A stretch of 39,531 bases of DNA, from IMG/VR virus record IMGVR_UViG_3300044641_004431, positions 1 through 39,531 of that record; one strand, written 5' to 3'. Below are positions 6,665 to 16,077 of this stretch, in pieces. A program made the position numbers and the translations under genes. Source of the DNA: a virus. The notes below the pieces were generated by a model. That model had not been told where the DNA came from. It made no database searches and saw nothing but the letters and a program-made list of their open reading frames with translations. The number at the start of each line of letters is the position of its first letter. Positions within the stretch are counted from its first letter, which is position 1.

Positions 6665-8868
6665 TGAGTGAAATTTATCAAGACATACCAACCTATGACA
6701 ACGGAAACTGGACAACAACAAGCTTTGAATCCAGAGAGGACTTCAGTATCTTTATCAGAGATTTATTTAAAGAACCTGGTAAATACAACTTCAATCAAAC
6801 TACAAACGAAATATTTATATCAGAGTCTACAAAGTTTAGAAAAGATGGAGTATACTGTACAGCTCCCTATAAATCCAAAGACTTTATAAATTATTGGGAT
6901 GATCAAAAAACTAAATGTCGTAAAGGGATAATAGTTAAAGATGGTGATGATACATGGTTTCTTGCAAGAGAATATTACATGTGGTTAAACTTTCTTCCAA
7001 TCTTTGACAAAGAAGAACAGAATTTTGGTTTTGCTAAAATTAGAGATGCTCAATACCATTTGGCATTATATGAACTTCTTGCAGAATTAAACTATAAACA
7101 TGCTGCAATACTTAAGAAAAGACAGATTGCATCTTCCTATTACCATATGGGTAAGTTTATAAACCAACAATGGTTTGAGGCTGGGGTTACTCTTAAGATG
7201 GGAGCTAGTCTTAAAGATTATATTAATGAAAAAGGATCCTGGAAATTCTTACAAGAATATGCAGCATTCTTAAATGAACATACAGCATGGTACCGTCCAA
7301 TGTCACCGGATAAAGTAATGATGTGGCAACAAAAAATTCAGGTAAGGAGAGGAGATAGAAATACAGAAGTAGGTCTAAAAGGTACTATTCAAGGTATGTC
7401 ATTTGAGAAAGATCCAACAAATGGTGTAGGGGGTCCAGTTAAATACTTCTTCCATGAAGAGGCCGGGATTGCTCCTAAGATGGATCAGACATATGAGTAT
7501 ATGAGACCAGCAATGAGATCTGGTTTGATTACTACCGGGATGTTTATAGCAGCTGGTTCTGTAGGAGATTTATCTCAGTGTCTTCCATTAAAAGATATGA
7601 TTTTAAATCCTACATCTAAAGATATTTATGCAGTAGAGACAGATCTTATAGATGATAAAGGTACCACAGGTCTCTCAGGTTTATTTATTCCAGAGCAATG
7701 GTCTATGCCACCATATATTGATGAATATGGTAATTCACTTGTAGAAGAAGCATTAGATGCATTAGATAGACAATTTAAACAATGGAAAGAAGAATTAGCT
7801 CCGGAAGACTATCAGTTAAGGATATCTCAGCATCCTAGAAATATAAAAGAAGCATTTGATCATAGGTCTGTATCTGTATTTCCTACACATTTACTTGCCG
7901 CACAAGAAAGAAGAATAGAAGAAAAAGAATATGGTTATGAATTTCTAGATATGTCTACTGATGTAGATGGGAAACCGGTAGTTACAAAAAGTAATAAGAG
8001 ACCAATAATGGAATTTCCAATAAACAAAAAAACAGAGGATAAAACCGGTTGTATTGTAGTTTGGGAAAGACCTGTAGCAGATCCTTCTTTTGGAATGTAT
8101 TATGCATCTATTGACCCTGTAGGTGAAGGTAAAACTACAACATCAGAATCATTATGTTCTATTTATGTGATGAAGTCTCCTATTGAAGTAACTAAACATA
8201 CTGGATCAGAAACGGAAACTTATGTAGAGCAAGGTAAGATTGTTGCAGCTTGGTGTGGTAGATATGATGATATAAACCAAACTCATAAACAATTAGAACT
8301 TATTATTGAGTGGTATAATGCATGGGCTCTTGTAGAAAACAACATATCTTTATTTATTCAGTATATGATATCAAGAAGAAAACAAAGATATCTTGTACCT
8401 AAAAGTCAAATTATGTTCTTAAAAGATTTAAGTGCAAATGCCAATGTATTCCAAGAATATGGATGGAAAAATACAGGTACATTATTTAAAGCACATCTTC
8501 TTAGTTATGCTATAGAATATACTAAAGAAGAATTAGATCAAGAGTTAAAACCTGATGGTACTGTTGTAAGAACAACCTATGGTATAGAAAGGATTCCTGA
8601 TCCAATGTTGATTAAAGAAATGAGAGAATATGCAGATGGAGTCAACGTGGATAGACTAGTTTCTTTTGCAGCACTTGTTGCTTTTATGAAAATTCAGGAG
8701 TCTAATAGGGGGTATACAAGAAAAACAATCATGGATGATACGGCTAAAAACTTGCAAAAGTCAGAAAATTTGTTTAAATTAAATAAGAGCCCATTTAGAC
8801 ATATGGGTCATGGTGTAAAATCTATGAATAGTGGATTCAAAAGATCTGCTTTTAAAAATATTAAATAA
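6664..8868 (+). CDS. terL: terminase large subunit (packaging ATPase and nuclease)
   Basis: A 734-residue motor that pumps DNA into the prohead and cuts it. The ATPase half includes a divergent Walker A-like stretch (KKRQIASSYY, about 151-160) without the usual G-K-S/T, and a Walker B with catalytic Glu (VKYFFHEEAG, Glu265/Glu266). A nuclease half of RNase H fold follows: YYASIDPVGEG (Asp484), ALVENN (Glu558) and GVNVDRLVSF (Asp663) are the expected acidic residues. Length is near that of crAss-like large terminases, which are longer than the usual 450-600 residues. It begins inside the preceding stop codon and is followed, after a 6-base gap, by the portal gene. Confidence 0.88.
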   Translation: MSEIYQDIPTYDNGNWTTTSFESREDFSIFIRDLFKEPGKYNFNQTTNEIFISESTKFRKDGVYCTAPYKSKDFINYWDDQKTKCRKGIIVKDGDDTWFLAREYYMWLNFLPIFDKEEQNFGFAKIRDAQYHLALYELLAELNYKHAAILKKRQIASSYYHMGKFINQQWFEAGVTLKMGASLKDYINEKGSWKFLQEYAAFLNEHTAWYRPMSPDKVMMWQQKIQVRRGDRNTEVGLKGTIQGMSFEKDPTNGVGGPVKYFFHEEAGIAPKMDQTYEYMRPAMRSGLITTGMFIAAGSVGDLSQCLPLKDMILNPTSKDIYAVETDLIDDKGTTGLSGLFIPEQWSMPPYIDEYGNSLVEEALDALDRQFKQWKEELAPEDYQLRISQHPRNIKEAFDHRSVSVFPTHLLAAQERRIEEKEYGYEFLDMSTDVDGKPVVTKSNKRPIMEFPINKKTEDKTGCIVVWERPVADPSFGMYYASIDPVGEGKTTTSESLCSIYVMKSPIEVTKHTGSETETYVEQGKIVAAWCGRYDDINQTHKQLELIIEWYNAWALVENNISLFIQYMISRRKQRYLVPKSQIMFLKDLSANANVFQEYGWKNTGTLFKAHLLSYAIEYTKEELDQELKPDGTVVRTTYGIERIPDPMLIKEMREYADGVNVDRLVSFAALVAFMKIQESNRGYTRKTIMDDTAKNLQKSENLFKLNKSPFRHMGHGVKSMNSGFKRSAFKNIK

Positions 8869-8874
8869 TTAGTT

Positions 8875-11619
8875 ATGCAAGTATACAACGCATTACAACT
8901 TAAGAAAGGTGCTAAAACACAACATAACAGGTTAGGTAGTATTACCCAACCTTTGCAATTTTTGCCTAAAAAAGATAAAGATGAAGAATGGGCTGCTTGG
9001 AATCTTGACTGGTTGGAATGGCAGGGATTAAAACAAATCCGGAGAAATGCCAGAAGATTAATGAAGAATTATAAACTTGCAAAAGGTGTTATTGATAGAT
9101 CAGATTATATAGTAGAAGAAGATAATGACTATAGAGATGTTGTTGAATTGCTTACTAAAGAGGACACCTCAGCTTTAGAATTAAAATTTTATCCTATTAT
9201 TCCAAATGTTATTAATGTTCTTGTAGGTGAATTTGCTAAAAGATCAACTAAATTAACATATAGAGCTGTTGATGACTTTTCATATAATGAAATGTTAGAA
9301 CAAAAAAGAGGAATGGTAGAACAAACTTTAATGGCAGATGCTGCAACTAAAATGTTAGCAGCTATGTTAGAACAAGGTTTAGATCCTAACTCTGAAGAGG
9401 CCAAACAACAATTGCAACCAGAAAACTTAAAGAGTTTACCAGAGATAGAACAATTCTTTAAAAAAGATTATAGATCTATGGTAGAGCAATGGGCTTCTCA
9501 TCAGCATCAAGTAGATGTAGAAAGATTTAGAATGGATGAACTTGAAGAAAGAGCATTTAAAGATATGCTTATTACTGATAGAGAATTCTGGCATTTTCAT
9601 ATGATGGAAGATGACTATGAAGTAGAGTTATGGAATCCTGTTCTTTGTTTTTATCATAAGTCTCCAGATGTTAGGTATACTTCACAAGGTAACTGGGTAG
9701 GTAAAACTGATATGTTTACAGTATCTGATGTAATTGATAAATATGGACATTTACTTACAGAAGAACAACATAGAGCCCTTGAATCTATATATCCTATTAG
9801 ATCTGCTGGATATAACATAGGAGGTCTGCAAAATGATGGTACTTTTTATGATGGTACTAAAACTCATGAATGGAATACTAATATGCCATCTGTTGCATAT
9901 AGACAATATACATCATTTATGGCAGGTAATATACTTGATGGTTCTGATGTTGTTACTCAAATTTTAGCAGAAGGAGAAGATTACATTGATCAAGGTACAG
10001 CATATTTATTAAGAGTTACTACTGCATATTGGAAATCTCAACGTAAAATAGGACATCTTACAAAAATTACAGAAGATGGTGATGTAACTAATGAAATTGT
10101 AACAGAAGACTACAAAGTAACAGATAAACCTATTTATGATACTAGACTCTTTAAAAATAAAAATAAAGACAATCTTTTGTTTGGAGAACATATAGATTGG
10201 ATTTGGATTAATGAAACTTGGGGTGGAGTTAAAATTGGACCAAATGTACCATCATTTTGGGGTATGAATAATCCAGGAGGATTTTCTCCTATTTATATTG
10301 GAGTAAATAGAAATCATATTGGTCCACTTAAATTTCAGTTTAAAGGAGATAGTACATTGTATGGTTGTAGACTTCCCGTAGAAGGAGCTGTCTTTTCAGA
10401 TAGAAATACAAAGTCTACTGCACTTATTGACTTAATGAAACCATACCAGATTGGATACAACATTGTTAATAATCAAATAGCTGATATACTAGTAGATGAA
10501 TTAGGTACTGTAATTATGCTTGATCAGAATTCTTTACCTAGACATTCACTAGGAGAAGATTGGGGTAAAGGAAACTTAGCTAAAGCATATGTAGCAATGA
10601 AGAACTTTCAGATGCTTCCTCTAGATACATCTATCACAAATACAGAGAATGCATTAAACTTTAATCATTTTCAAAAACTAGATCTAGAGCAAACAAATAG
10701 ATTAATGTCAAGAATTCAATTAGCTAATCATTTTAAACAACAAGCATATGAAGTAATTGGTGTGAACCCACAAAGAATGGGACAACAATTGTCTCAACAA
10801 ACTGCTACTGGAGTAGAACAAGCTGTTGCTGCATCATATGCACAAACAGAAGTATACTTTATTCAGCACTGTGATTATCTAATGCCGAGAGTACATGAAA
10901 TGAGAACTAACTTAGCACAGTATTATCATTCTACAAAACCATCTACAAGATTAACATATGTAACATCAGCTGATGAAAAAGTAAATTTTGAAATAAATGG
11001 TACAGATCTTTTACTTAGAGATTTAAATATATCAGTAAGTACTAATGCAAATCATAGAGCTATACTTGAACAATTAAAACAGATGGCAATGCAGAATAAT
11101 ACAACTGGAGCATCTGTTTATGATCTTGGTAAAATTGTACAGTCAGATTCTATGGCAATGTTGAATAATGTATTAAAAGATGCAGAACAAAAACAACAAG
11201 CTCAGAAACAACAAGAAATGCAGCAACAACAGCAAATGCAACAAGAACAACTTCAAAAACAACAAGAGATTGAACAAATGAAGATTGATGCTACTGCTGC
11301 TGAGAAAGAAAAAGATAGACAAAGAGATATCTTAGTTGCTGAAATTAGAGCTGCTGGTTATGGTTCTATGGCTGATATAGATCAGAATATGATGTCTGAT
11401 TATAGAGATGCTATGAAAGATATACGTGAAACTGATCAATATAAAGAACAAACAAACTTACAAAGAGAAAAAGAAACAAACAGAATGGTTATTGAAAATA
11501 AGAAAAATCAATTAGAACGTGAAAGACTAGAAACAGAAAAACAAATTGCTGATAAACAATTACAAATTGCACAGGAAAATAAAAATAGATTTGATGCTAA
11601 ATCAAATAAAGAAAAATAA
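8875..11619 (+). CDS. portal protein
   Basis: A 914-residue protein in the standard position after the large terminase, expected to form the dodecameric DNA-entry ring at one capsid vertex. The N-terminal part has the portal-like 'NARRLMKNYKLAKGVID' helix, and the centre carries long mixed alpha/beta regions with many Trp/Tyr. From about residue 765 to the end there is a long Gln/Glu/Lys coiled coil (KQQAQKQQEMQQQQQMQQEQ and onward), probably the barrel/crown extension pointing into the head. Unusually large portals with long helical tails are typical of crAss-like phages. The window has no other portal candidate. Low-complexity CAA/CAG runs around 11190-11280 encode part of the tail. Confidence 0.82.
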   Translation: MQVYNALQLKKGAKTQHNRLGSITQPLQFLPKKDKDEEWAAWNLDWLEWQGLKQIRRNARRLMKNYKLAKGVIDRSDYIVEEDNDYRDVVELLTKEDTSALELKFYPIIPNVINVLVGEFAKRSTKLTYRAVDDFSYNEMLEQKRGMVEQTLMADAATKMLAAMLEQGLDPNSEEAKQQLQPENLKSLPEIEQFFKKDYRSMVEQWASHQHQVDVERFRMDELEERAFKDMLITDREFWHFHMMEDDYEVELWNPVLCFYHKSPDVRYTSQGNWVGKTDMFTVSDVIDKYGHLLTEEQHRALESIYPIRSAGYNIGGLQNDGTFYDGTKTHEWNTNMPSVAYRQYTSFMAGNILDGSDVVTQILAEGEDYIDQGTAYLLRVTTAYWKSQRKIGHLTKITEDGDVTNEIVTEDYKVTDKPIYDTRLFKNKNKDNLLFGEHIDWIWINETWGGVKIGPNVPSFWGMNNPGGFSPIYIGVNRNHIGPLKFQFKGDSTLYGCRLPVEGAVFSDRNTKSTALIDLMKPYQIGYNIVNNQIADILVDELGTVIMLDQNSLPRHSLGEDWGKGNLAKAYVAMKNFQMLPLDTSITNTENALNFNHFQKLDLEQTNRLMSRIQLANHFKQQAYEVIGVNPQRMGQQLSQQTATGVEQAVAASYAQTEVYFIQHCDYLMPRVHEMRTNLAQYYHSTKPSTRLTYVTSADEKVNFEINGTDLLLRDLNISVSTNANHRAILEQLKQMAMQNNTTGASVYDLGKIVQSDSMAMLNNVLKDAEQKQQAQKQQEMQQQQQMQQEQLQKQQEIEQMKIDATAAEKEKDRQRDILVAEIRAAGYGSMADIDQNMMSDYRDAMKDIRETDQYKEQTNLQREKETNRMVIENKKNQLERERLETEKQIADKQLQIAQENKNRFDAKSNKEK

Positions 11620-11675
11620 GTTAGCTATATACTACAATTTTTTTTATTTAGCACTGTAAATTTTTAAAATTTATT

Positions 11676-11708
11676 TTGTATATTAAACTATAAACAAAAA
11701 CCAACAAC
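11676..11708 (+). promoter_or_regulatory. candidate promoter and A-rich leader of the head genes
   Basis: The 89-base gap between portal and scaffold-like genes contains TTTTGTATATTA (about 11676-11687), resembling the TTTGTATATTA at 24717. It is followed by the leader AAAAACCAACAAC (11696-11708) immediately before the ATG. The same 12-mer AAAAACCAACAA recurs before two other genes here. There is no Shine-Dalgarno sequence, as usual in Bacteroidota. The promoter call is tentative; the leader repeat is directly visible. Confidence 0.4.
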
Positions 11709-12989
11709 ATGGAAACAACCAACAACAAACCTGAAGATCAGGTACAAGATTCTACAACGGTAGAACAAGTAGATGTAAATATTGATGAAATCTTTGGAAT
11801 GCCGGGAGCAGAAAATGTAATGCTTCCATCAGATGGTAAAACTGAAGATAAACCAAAGTCTATGTTTTCTAATGAAACAAAAATAGACACATCGTTCTTT
11901 GACAAAAAAACTGATACAGATTCTAATTCTGATACTAAAGGTTCTAATGAACCTAACCCAGCAGAAATTGAAAGTACAATTAATGAACTAAATGATCTTA
12001 TTACTCAAGAAGAAGATGCTGGTAATAAAGGAAGACCTAAAGTAGATAAGTCAGGTCTTTATGAACTAGCACAGAAAATGATTGAGGAAGGTAGTTTAAT
12101 TGGTTTTGATGATGATAAACCATTAGAAGAATATACCACTAAAGATTTCAGAGAGTTATTTGAAGCTAACTTTGCAGAAAGAGAGAATGAAATTAGAAGA
12201 AATACTCCAAGAGAATTCTTTGAAGCTCTTCCTGAAGAACTTCAAGTTGCTGCAAAGTATGTTGCAGACGGTGGACAAGATCTTAAAGGTTTATTTAGAA
12301 CTCTTGCTCATGTAGAAGAAATGAGACAACTTGATCCAACAGATGAATATGATCAAGCAGAAATTGCAAGACAGTATTTGTATGCTACTAATTTTGGAAC
12401 TCCAGATGAAATTGAAGCTGAGATTCAAGATTGGAAAGATTTAAATAGATTAGAACAAAAAGCTAATCAATTTAAACCAAAACTTGATGCAATGCAAGAA
12501 GAAATTATTGAAAGAGAACTTGCAGAACAAGAAGAAAGAAAACAAATGCAAGCTGAACAAGCAAGAGCATACCAAGAAAATGTATATAATACTTTAGCAA
12601 ATGGTACAATTGGAGGATTGAAACTTGATAAAAAAGTTCAAGGTTTACTATTCTCCGGACTAGTTCAACCAAACTACCCTTCTATTTCAGGAAAACCAAC
12701 TAACTTATTAGGACATCTTCTTGAAAAGTATCAGTTTGTAGAACCAAGACATGACTTAATTGCTGAAGCACTTTGGTTACTTGCAGATCCAAATGGTTAT
12801 AAAAGTAGAGTAAGAGAAATAGGATCTCGACAAGCAACAGAGAAAGTAGTTAAACAATTAAAGACAGAACAGTCAAGAAGATTAAATTCTTCAGTTAATG
12901 AACAATATGATGATGAACCAAAAAGAACTTCTTCAACAACATCTCAACCTAGAAAACTTTCTAGAAACAGTATGTTTAGAAGATTTTAA
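11709..12989 (+). CDS. putative scaffolding / head assembly protein
   Basis: A 426-residue acidic protein just upstream of the major capsid gene. The first 110 residues are disordered, rich in Asp/Glu/Thr/Ser/Asn (DKKTDTDSNSDTKGSNEPNP). A helical middle follows, with a strong coiled coil around residues 245-295 (DLNRLEQKANQFKPKLDAMQ, EEIIERELAEQEERKQMQAE). The C-terminus is basic (QPRKLSRNSMFRRF). Acidic, helical proteins with a short basic end directly before the capsid gene are the hallmark of scaffolding proteins, whose basic end docks on the capsid protein. No protease domain is visible. The role is inferred from composition and position. Confidence 0.6.
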   Translation: METTNNKPEDQVQDSTTVEQVDVNIDEIFGMPGAENVMLPSDGKTEDKPKSMFSNETKIDTSFFDKKTDTDSNSDTKGSNEPNPAEIESTINELNDLITQEEDAGNKGRPKVDKSGLYELAQKMIEEGSLIGFDDDKPLEEYTTKDFRELFEANFAERENEIRRNTPREFFEALPEELQVAAKYVADGGQDLKGLFRTLAHVEEMRQLDPTDEYDQAEIARQYLYATNFGTPDEIEAEIQDWKDLNRLEQKANQFKPKLDAMQEEIIERELAEQEERKQMQAEQARAYQENVYNTLANGTIGGLKLDKKVQGLLFSGLVQPNYPSISGKPTNLLGHLLEKYQFVEPRHDLIAEALWLLADPNGYKSRVREIGSRQATEKVVKQLKTEQSRRLNSSVNEQYDDEPKRTSSTTSQPRKLSRNSMFRRF

Positions 12990-13020
12990 TTAAATAGTAA
13001 CAATTTAAAAACAAATAAAA

Positions 13021-14640
13021 ATGGCAACTCCAGTTTTAAACAATGGTATCTTTCTACGGGATACAGCTTACCAAGCAAGTTCACACGTAGACTCTTACCA
13101 CTTGGTTAACATGTTGAAGGATGCAGAACCAATGGATTTAGGTCCAGTGGACCTTTGGGCTATGGCTCAGAAGGTAGAAATGCCTCTTTACCAAATGTCT
13201 AGCTTTGGTGGTAAAAATGTAATTATGGTTGACAATGCTCGTGGAGAGTATAGATGGCAGACTCCTGTATCTATAGATCTTCCTTACATTGTTGAAGATA
13301 TTGAACCAAACATTGCCTTCAAAGGTACTGATGGTTCTACATTTCGTATTAAACTTAACAGACGTGAGTTTGGACATGGTGATATCATCACTTATGACAA
13401 ATACAACGGAGTTGAGATGTACATCACTGATGAGGATATTCTTCCTGTAGGTGACGGATATGTTTACACAGTTCAGTTAGTAAACAACGATAACTTTAAA
13501 TTCTTGGATAACAAGTATTTAACTAATGGTACTAAAGTTTTCCGTAAAGGTTCTGCCCGTGGAGAATATGGTGAAAGATTTTCTGATATCACTACAAGAA
13601 CTTCATTCCGTGAGTTCTATAACTTTGTAGGTGGTGCTGAAGCTCACGTTCACTATTCAGTATCTTCTAGAGCTGACTTGATGATCAAAGGTGGTATGAA
13701 TGCAGATGGTACAGTTCCTGTAACTGAGATCTGGAGAACTTTTGATGCTAAAGGTATGGATCCTTCTGTAGCTTCATTAGAAGATATGATTAAAGTAATG
13801 GGTAAAGATAAAGTTAAACGTGCATTTGACAACGGAGACTTATCTAGAACATTCTTAACTCAAATGGAAGCTGCTCACTTGACTAAGATTGCTACTGATA
13901 TTGAGACTTACTTAATGTGGGGACAAGGAGGTAGACTTCGTCAAGATGGTGCTGATGACATGAGATTGTCTGTAGGTCTTTGGAGACAGTTGGATAACTC
14001 TTTCAAAAGAGTATACAACAAAAATAACTTTACACTTGATTTATTCCGTGGAGAAATCTACAACTTCTTCAATGGTAAGGTTGAGTTCCAAGGTCCAGAT
14101 CCAAAACGTAGCCTGGTTGTACAAACAGGTATGGGTGGAATGAGAATGGTAAATGAAGCTATCAAGAGAGAAGCAGTTGCTTCTGGTCTATTGATTCAGG
14201 CTGCTGATATTGGTGCAATCACTGGTAAAGGTATGGACTTGAACTTTGGATTTGCTTATACTTCATATGTAATTCCATTCTTGGCAAATGTTAAGTTTGT
14301 ATTGAACCCAGCATTTGACAATATCCATACAAATGATATTGAGAACCCAATCATTGATGGTTTCCCATTATCTTCTTACTCATTCATTATCTTTGATATC
14401 ACTGACAATACAAATGACAACATTTACTTGTTAAAATTGTCTTGGGATAATCAATTGAAATGGTGGTATCAAAATGGTACAATGGACTACATGGGACGTA
14501 CACAAGGATTCCAGTCTTCTGGACAATTCAATGGGTACCGAGTTATGATGTCTCAAACCATGCCAGCTATCTGGGTTAAGGATCCAACTAAAGTCCTTAA
14601 GATTGTTATGAGAAACCCTGTTACAGGAGGATCATTCTAA
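13021..14640 (+). CDS. major capsid protein
   Basis: A 539-residue protein in the capsid position after the scaffold-like gene, with the length and style of crAss-like HK97-fold capsid proteins. Visible features are an N-terminal arm (ATPVLNNGIFLRDTAYQASS), a beta-rich E-loop-like region (GEYRWQTPVSIDLPYIVEDI), and a long spine-type helix region (SLEDMIKVMGKDKVKRAFDN, FLTQMEAAHLTKIATDIETY). Codon use differs from neighbours: CGT for Arg, TTC, AAC and TAC are much more frequent, a sign of very high expression. The leader AAATAAAAATGGCAACTC is shared exactly with the 563-residue fibre-like gene. A strong terminator follows 22 bases after the stop. Confidence 0.85.
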   Translation: MATPVLNNGIFLRDTAYQASSHVDSYHLVNMLKDAEPMDLGPVDLWAMAQKVEMPLYQMSSFGGKNVIMVDNARGEYRWQTPVSIDLPYIVEDIEPNIAFKGTDGSTFRIKLNRREFGHGDIITYDKYNGVEMYITDEDILPVGDGYVYTVQLVNNDNFKFLDNKYLTNGTKVFRKGSARGEYGERFSDITTRTSFREFYNFVGGAEAHVHYSVSSRADLMIKGGMNADGTVPVTEIWRTFDAKGMDPSVASLEDMIKVMGKDKVKRAFDNGDLSRTFLTQMEAAHLTKIATDIETYLMWGQGGRLRQDGADDMRLSVGLWRQLDNSFKRVYNKNNFTLDLFRGEIYNFFNGKVEFQGPDPKRSLVVQTGMGGMRMVNEAIKREAVASGLLIQAADIGAITGKGMDLNFGFAYTSYVIPFLANVKFVLNPAFDNIHTNDIENPIIDGFPLSSYSFIIFDITDNTNDNIYLLKLSWDNQLKWWYQNGTMDYMGRTQGFQSSGQFNGYRVMMSQTMPAIWVKDPTKVLKIVMRNPVTGGSF

Positions 14641-14661
14641 TCTACTCTATATACAAAATCA

Positions 14662-14687
14662 GGGAGGGGGAAACTCCTCCCTTTTTT
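14662..14687 (+). terminator. rho-independent terminator after the major capsid gene
   Basis: GGGAGGGG (14662-14669) pairs with CTCCTCCC (14674-14681), one G-T wobble included, around a GAAA tetraloop (14670-14673) and is followed directly by a T-run (14682-14687). The stable GNRA-type loop and GC-rich stem in very AT-rich DNA make this a strong terminator, fitting separate high-level expression of the capsid gene. Confidence 0.92.
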
Positions 14688-14719
14688 AAATTTAATAACC
14701 AACAATAAAAACCAACAAA

Positions 14720-15742
14720 ATGGAAACAAACAATTTTACAATGGTAGAAGTAGGAGTAGGCAGCATTAAAAAAACATCAATTGCTGTTAGACCTTACTTT
14801 GACAAACAAGCTACTAACATGGGCTTAGAAACTTATGGTATGAGTCTTTTTGACGGAGTTACTCACAATGAACAATTAGCATGTCTAGAACTCAATGGAG
14901 TTATTAGATATGTTACTGGTTTAAATGAGTTTGCTCCTGAAATTAAACTTTTAGATCCAGAAGTGAGAGAAGCAAGAATTAGAGAAATCAGAACCTCAGT
15001 ATCTGAACTAGAAAGAGAGTTAGCTGCAAATGTTATTGATCCGGAAGATAAAGACTTTTGGAATAAAGTAACATTACTTCAACCAAACAACAAAGAGTTT
15101 TGGAATAAAATAGATATTGCATGTGGTAATGAACCAGTATATCTAGATCCAAACAAACCTTTTGACAGAATTAAACTTCATGCTATTGAAGCAGGAGGAT
15201 TTGCAATGATTGCAAAATCTTATGAAGATGCAAGATCAAAAGCTGTTCCACCTAAATTCTATCTAGATAAAGAAGAAGAAACTGTAATGGTAAGAACTGA
15301 ATACAAAAAAATCAGAAACAAAGCTTACTCTGAATTACAGAAACTATATGATAAGAATAGTACCAAACTATTTTATATTGCAAAATTTGTTGATGCAAAT
15401 AGTGTTCAGTATAGAAAATCAACTCCACTTGATCTTATTTATGAAAATATGGATAAATATATTTCAGGTGATGGAGCTGAATCTAACAAAGAAAGAGCAG
15501 CAAAAACATTTATTGATGCAGTAAATATGGATATGGAAACACTAAAAATTAAATCAATTGTACGTGATTCCAGTTTTTTTAAGTATATTATTAATAAGGC
15601 AGATGGATATATTTACCATGCTAAGTCAAATAGTTTACTTGGAAGAAATGTATCTGATGTTATAGAGCACCTTAAAAATCCTTTACATGAGGATATTTTA
15701 AAAGATCTAATAGCAACCTGTGAAAAATATTGGAACACTTAA
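14720..15742 (+). CDS. conserved structural-region protein of unknown function
   Basis: A 340-residue protein with leader AAAAACCAACAAA just before its ATG, the second copy of this leader. It is mixed alpha/beta. The N-terminus reads VEVGVGSIKKTSIAVRPYFD, there is a charged helix around residues 88-105 (REARIREIRTSVSELERELA), and two short 'FWNK' repeats lie near 114-130 (DPEDKDFWNKV, NNKEFWNKI). A C-terminal helical region ends in DLIATCEKYWNT. No catalytic or membrane motif is visible. It lies between the capsid terminator and the small basic proteins, so a head-maturation or virion role is likely, but I do not recognise the family with confidence. Confidence 0.65.
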   Translation: METNNFTMVEVGVGSIKKTSIAVRPYFDKQATNMGLETYGMSLFDGVTHNEQLACLELNGVIRYVTGLNEFAPEIKLLDPEVREARIREIRTSVSELERELAANVIDPEDKDFWNKVTLLQPNNKEFWNKIDIACGNEPVYLDPNKPFDRIKLHAIEAGGFAMIAKSYEDARSKAVPPKFYLDKEEETVMVRTEYKKIRNKAYSELQKLYDKNSTKLFYIAKFVDANSVQYRKSTPLDLIYENMDKYISGDGAESNKERAAKTFIDAVNMDMETLKIKSIVRDSSFFKYIINKADGYIYHAKSNSLLGRNVSDVIEHLKNPLHEDILKDLIATCEKYWNT

Positions 15743-15754
15743 ATTTAAAATAAA

Positions 15755-15925
15755 ATGAAAGCAGCAAATGTGACTAAAACAAAGTCAAAGAAACTTAAAG
15801 GTGCAGATAAAACTCCAAGTGGAAAAGTTGGTGGAACTAATACAAATGTAAAAGCAGTAACTAATCCTAAAGGTAGACCTACAAAATCAACTGCACCTAA
15901 AAAGGCAAAACCATCATCATGTTAA
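15755..15925 (+). CDS. small basic protein (56 aa)
   Basis: A 56-residue Lys/Thr/Ala/Pro-rich protein with no predicted fold (for example KTKSKKLKGADKTPSGKVGG and NPKGRPTKSTAPKKAKPSSC). The AT-hook-like 'PKGRPTK' core could touch the DNA minor groove. Its stop region overlaps the ATG of the next small gene (TCATGTTAA). It is the first of eight short basic genes in a row between the capsid and ring-protein genes, an arrangement that points to virion-packaged DNA-binding or cargo proteins. The composition is plain from sequence; the role is inference. Confidence 0.65.
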   Translation: MKAANVTKTKSKKLKGADKTPSGKVGGTNTNVKAVTNPKGRPTKSTAPKKAKPSSC

Positions 15926-16077
15926 AAAAAAAGATGATAAAAAGAAAGGATGGAAGTTATTCCCGGAGAGGTCTCTGGGATAACATCCGTGCTAATGCAG
16001 GTTCAGGAAAAAAACCTACTAAACAGATGCTGCAACAAGAAAAAAAAATTAAAGCAAATTCTAAAAAGAAAAAGTAA
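15919..16077 (+). CDS. small basic protein with GLWDNIRANAGSGKKPT motif (52 aa)
   Basis: A 52-residue protein overlapping the previous gene by seven bases; an in-frame ATG at 15934 could give a slightly shorter form. The core SRRGLWDNIRANAGSGKKPT, followed by KQMLQQEKKIKAN, is a motif I recognise from tiny proteins in many phages and viruses of aquatic and gut microbes, usually within virion gene clusters. The sequence is highly basic with one Trp, and looks like a short nucleic-acid-binding or capsid-docking peptide. Its stop overlaps the next start (TAATG). No mechanism is known to me. Confidence 0.72.
   Translation: MLKKKMIKRKDGSYSRRGLWDNIRANAGSGKKPTKQMLQQEKKIKANSKKKK

Noticed and set aside
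6668-6889. Plus-strand open frame of 73 codons at the start of the large terminase
   Set aside because: It is out of frame within the terminase gene, whose start is fixed by overlap with the preceding stop.
9189-9404. Minus-strand open frames here and elsewhere (for example 10009-10191, 16582-16854, 17595-17855, 30328-30636, 32694-32960)
   Set aside because: Each lies opposite a well-supported plus-strand gene, has odd composition and no leader or context; all fit chance frames in AT-rich DNA.
11190-11280. CAA/CAG tandem-like DNA as a microsatellite or CRISPR-like repeat
   Set aside because: It is the in-frame coding sequence of the portal's Gln-rich coiled coil and lacks regular spacers.
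11620-11660. Possible terminator after the portal gene (T-run near 11638)
   Set aside because: There is a T-run but no GC-containing stem before it, so I do not call a terminator.
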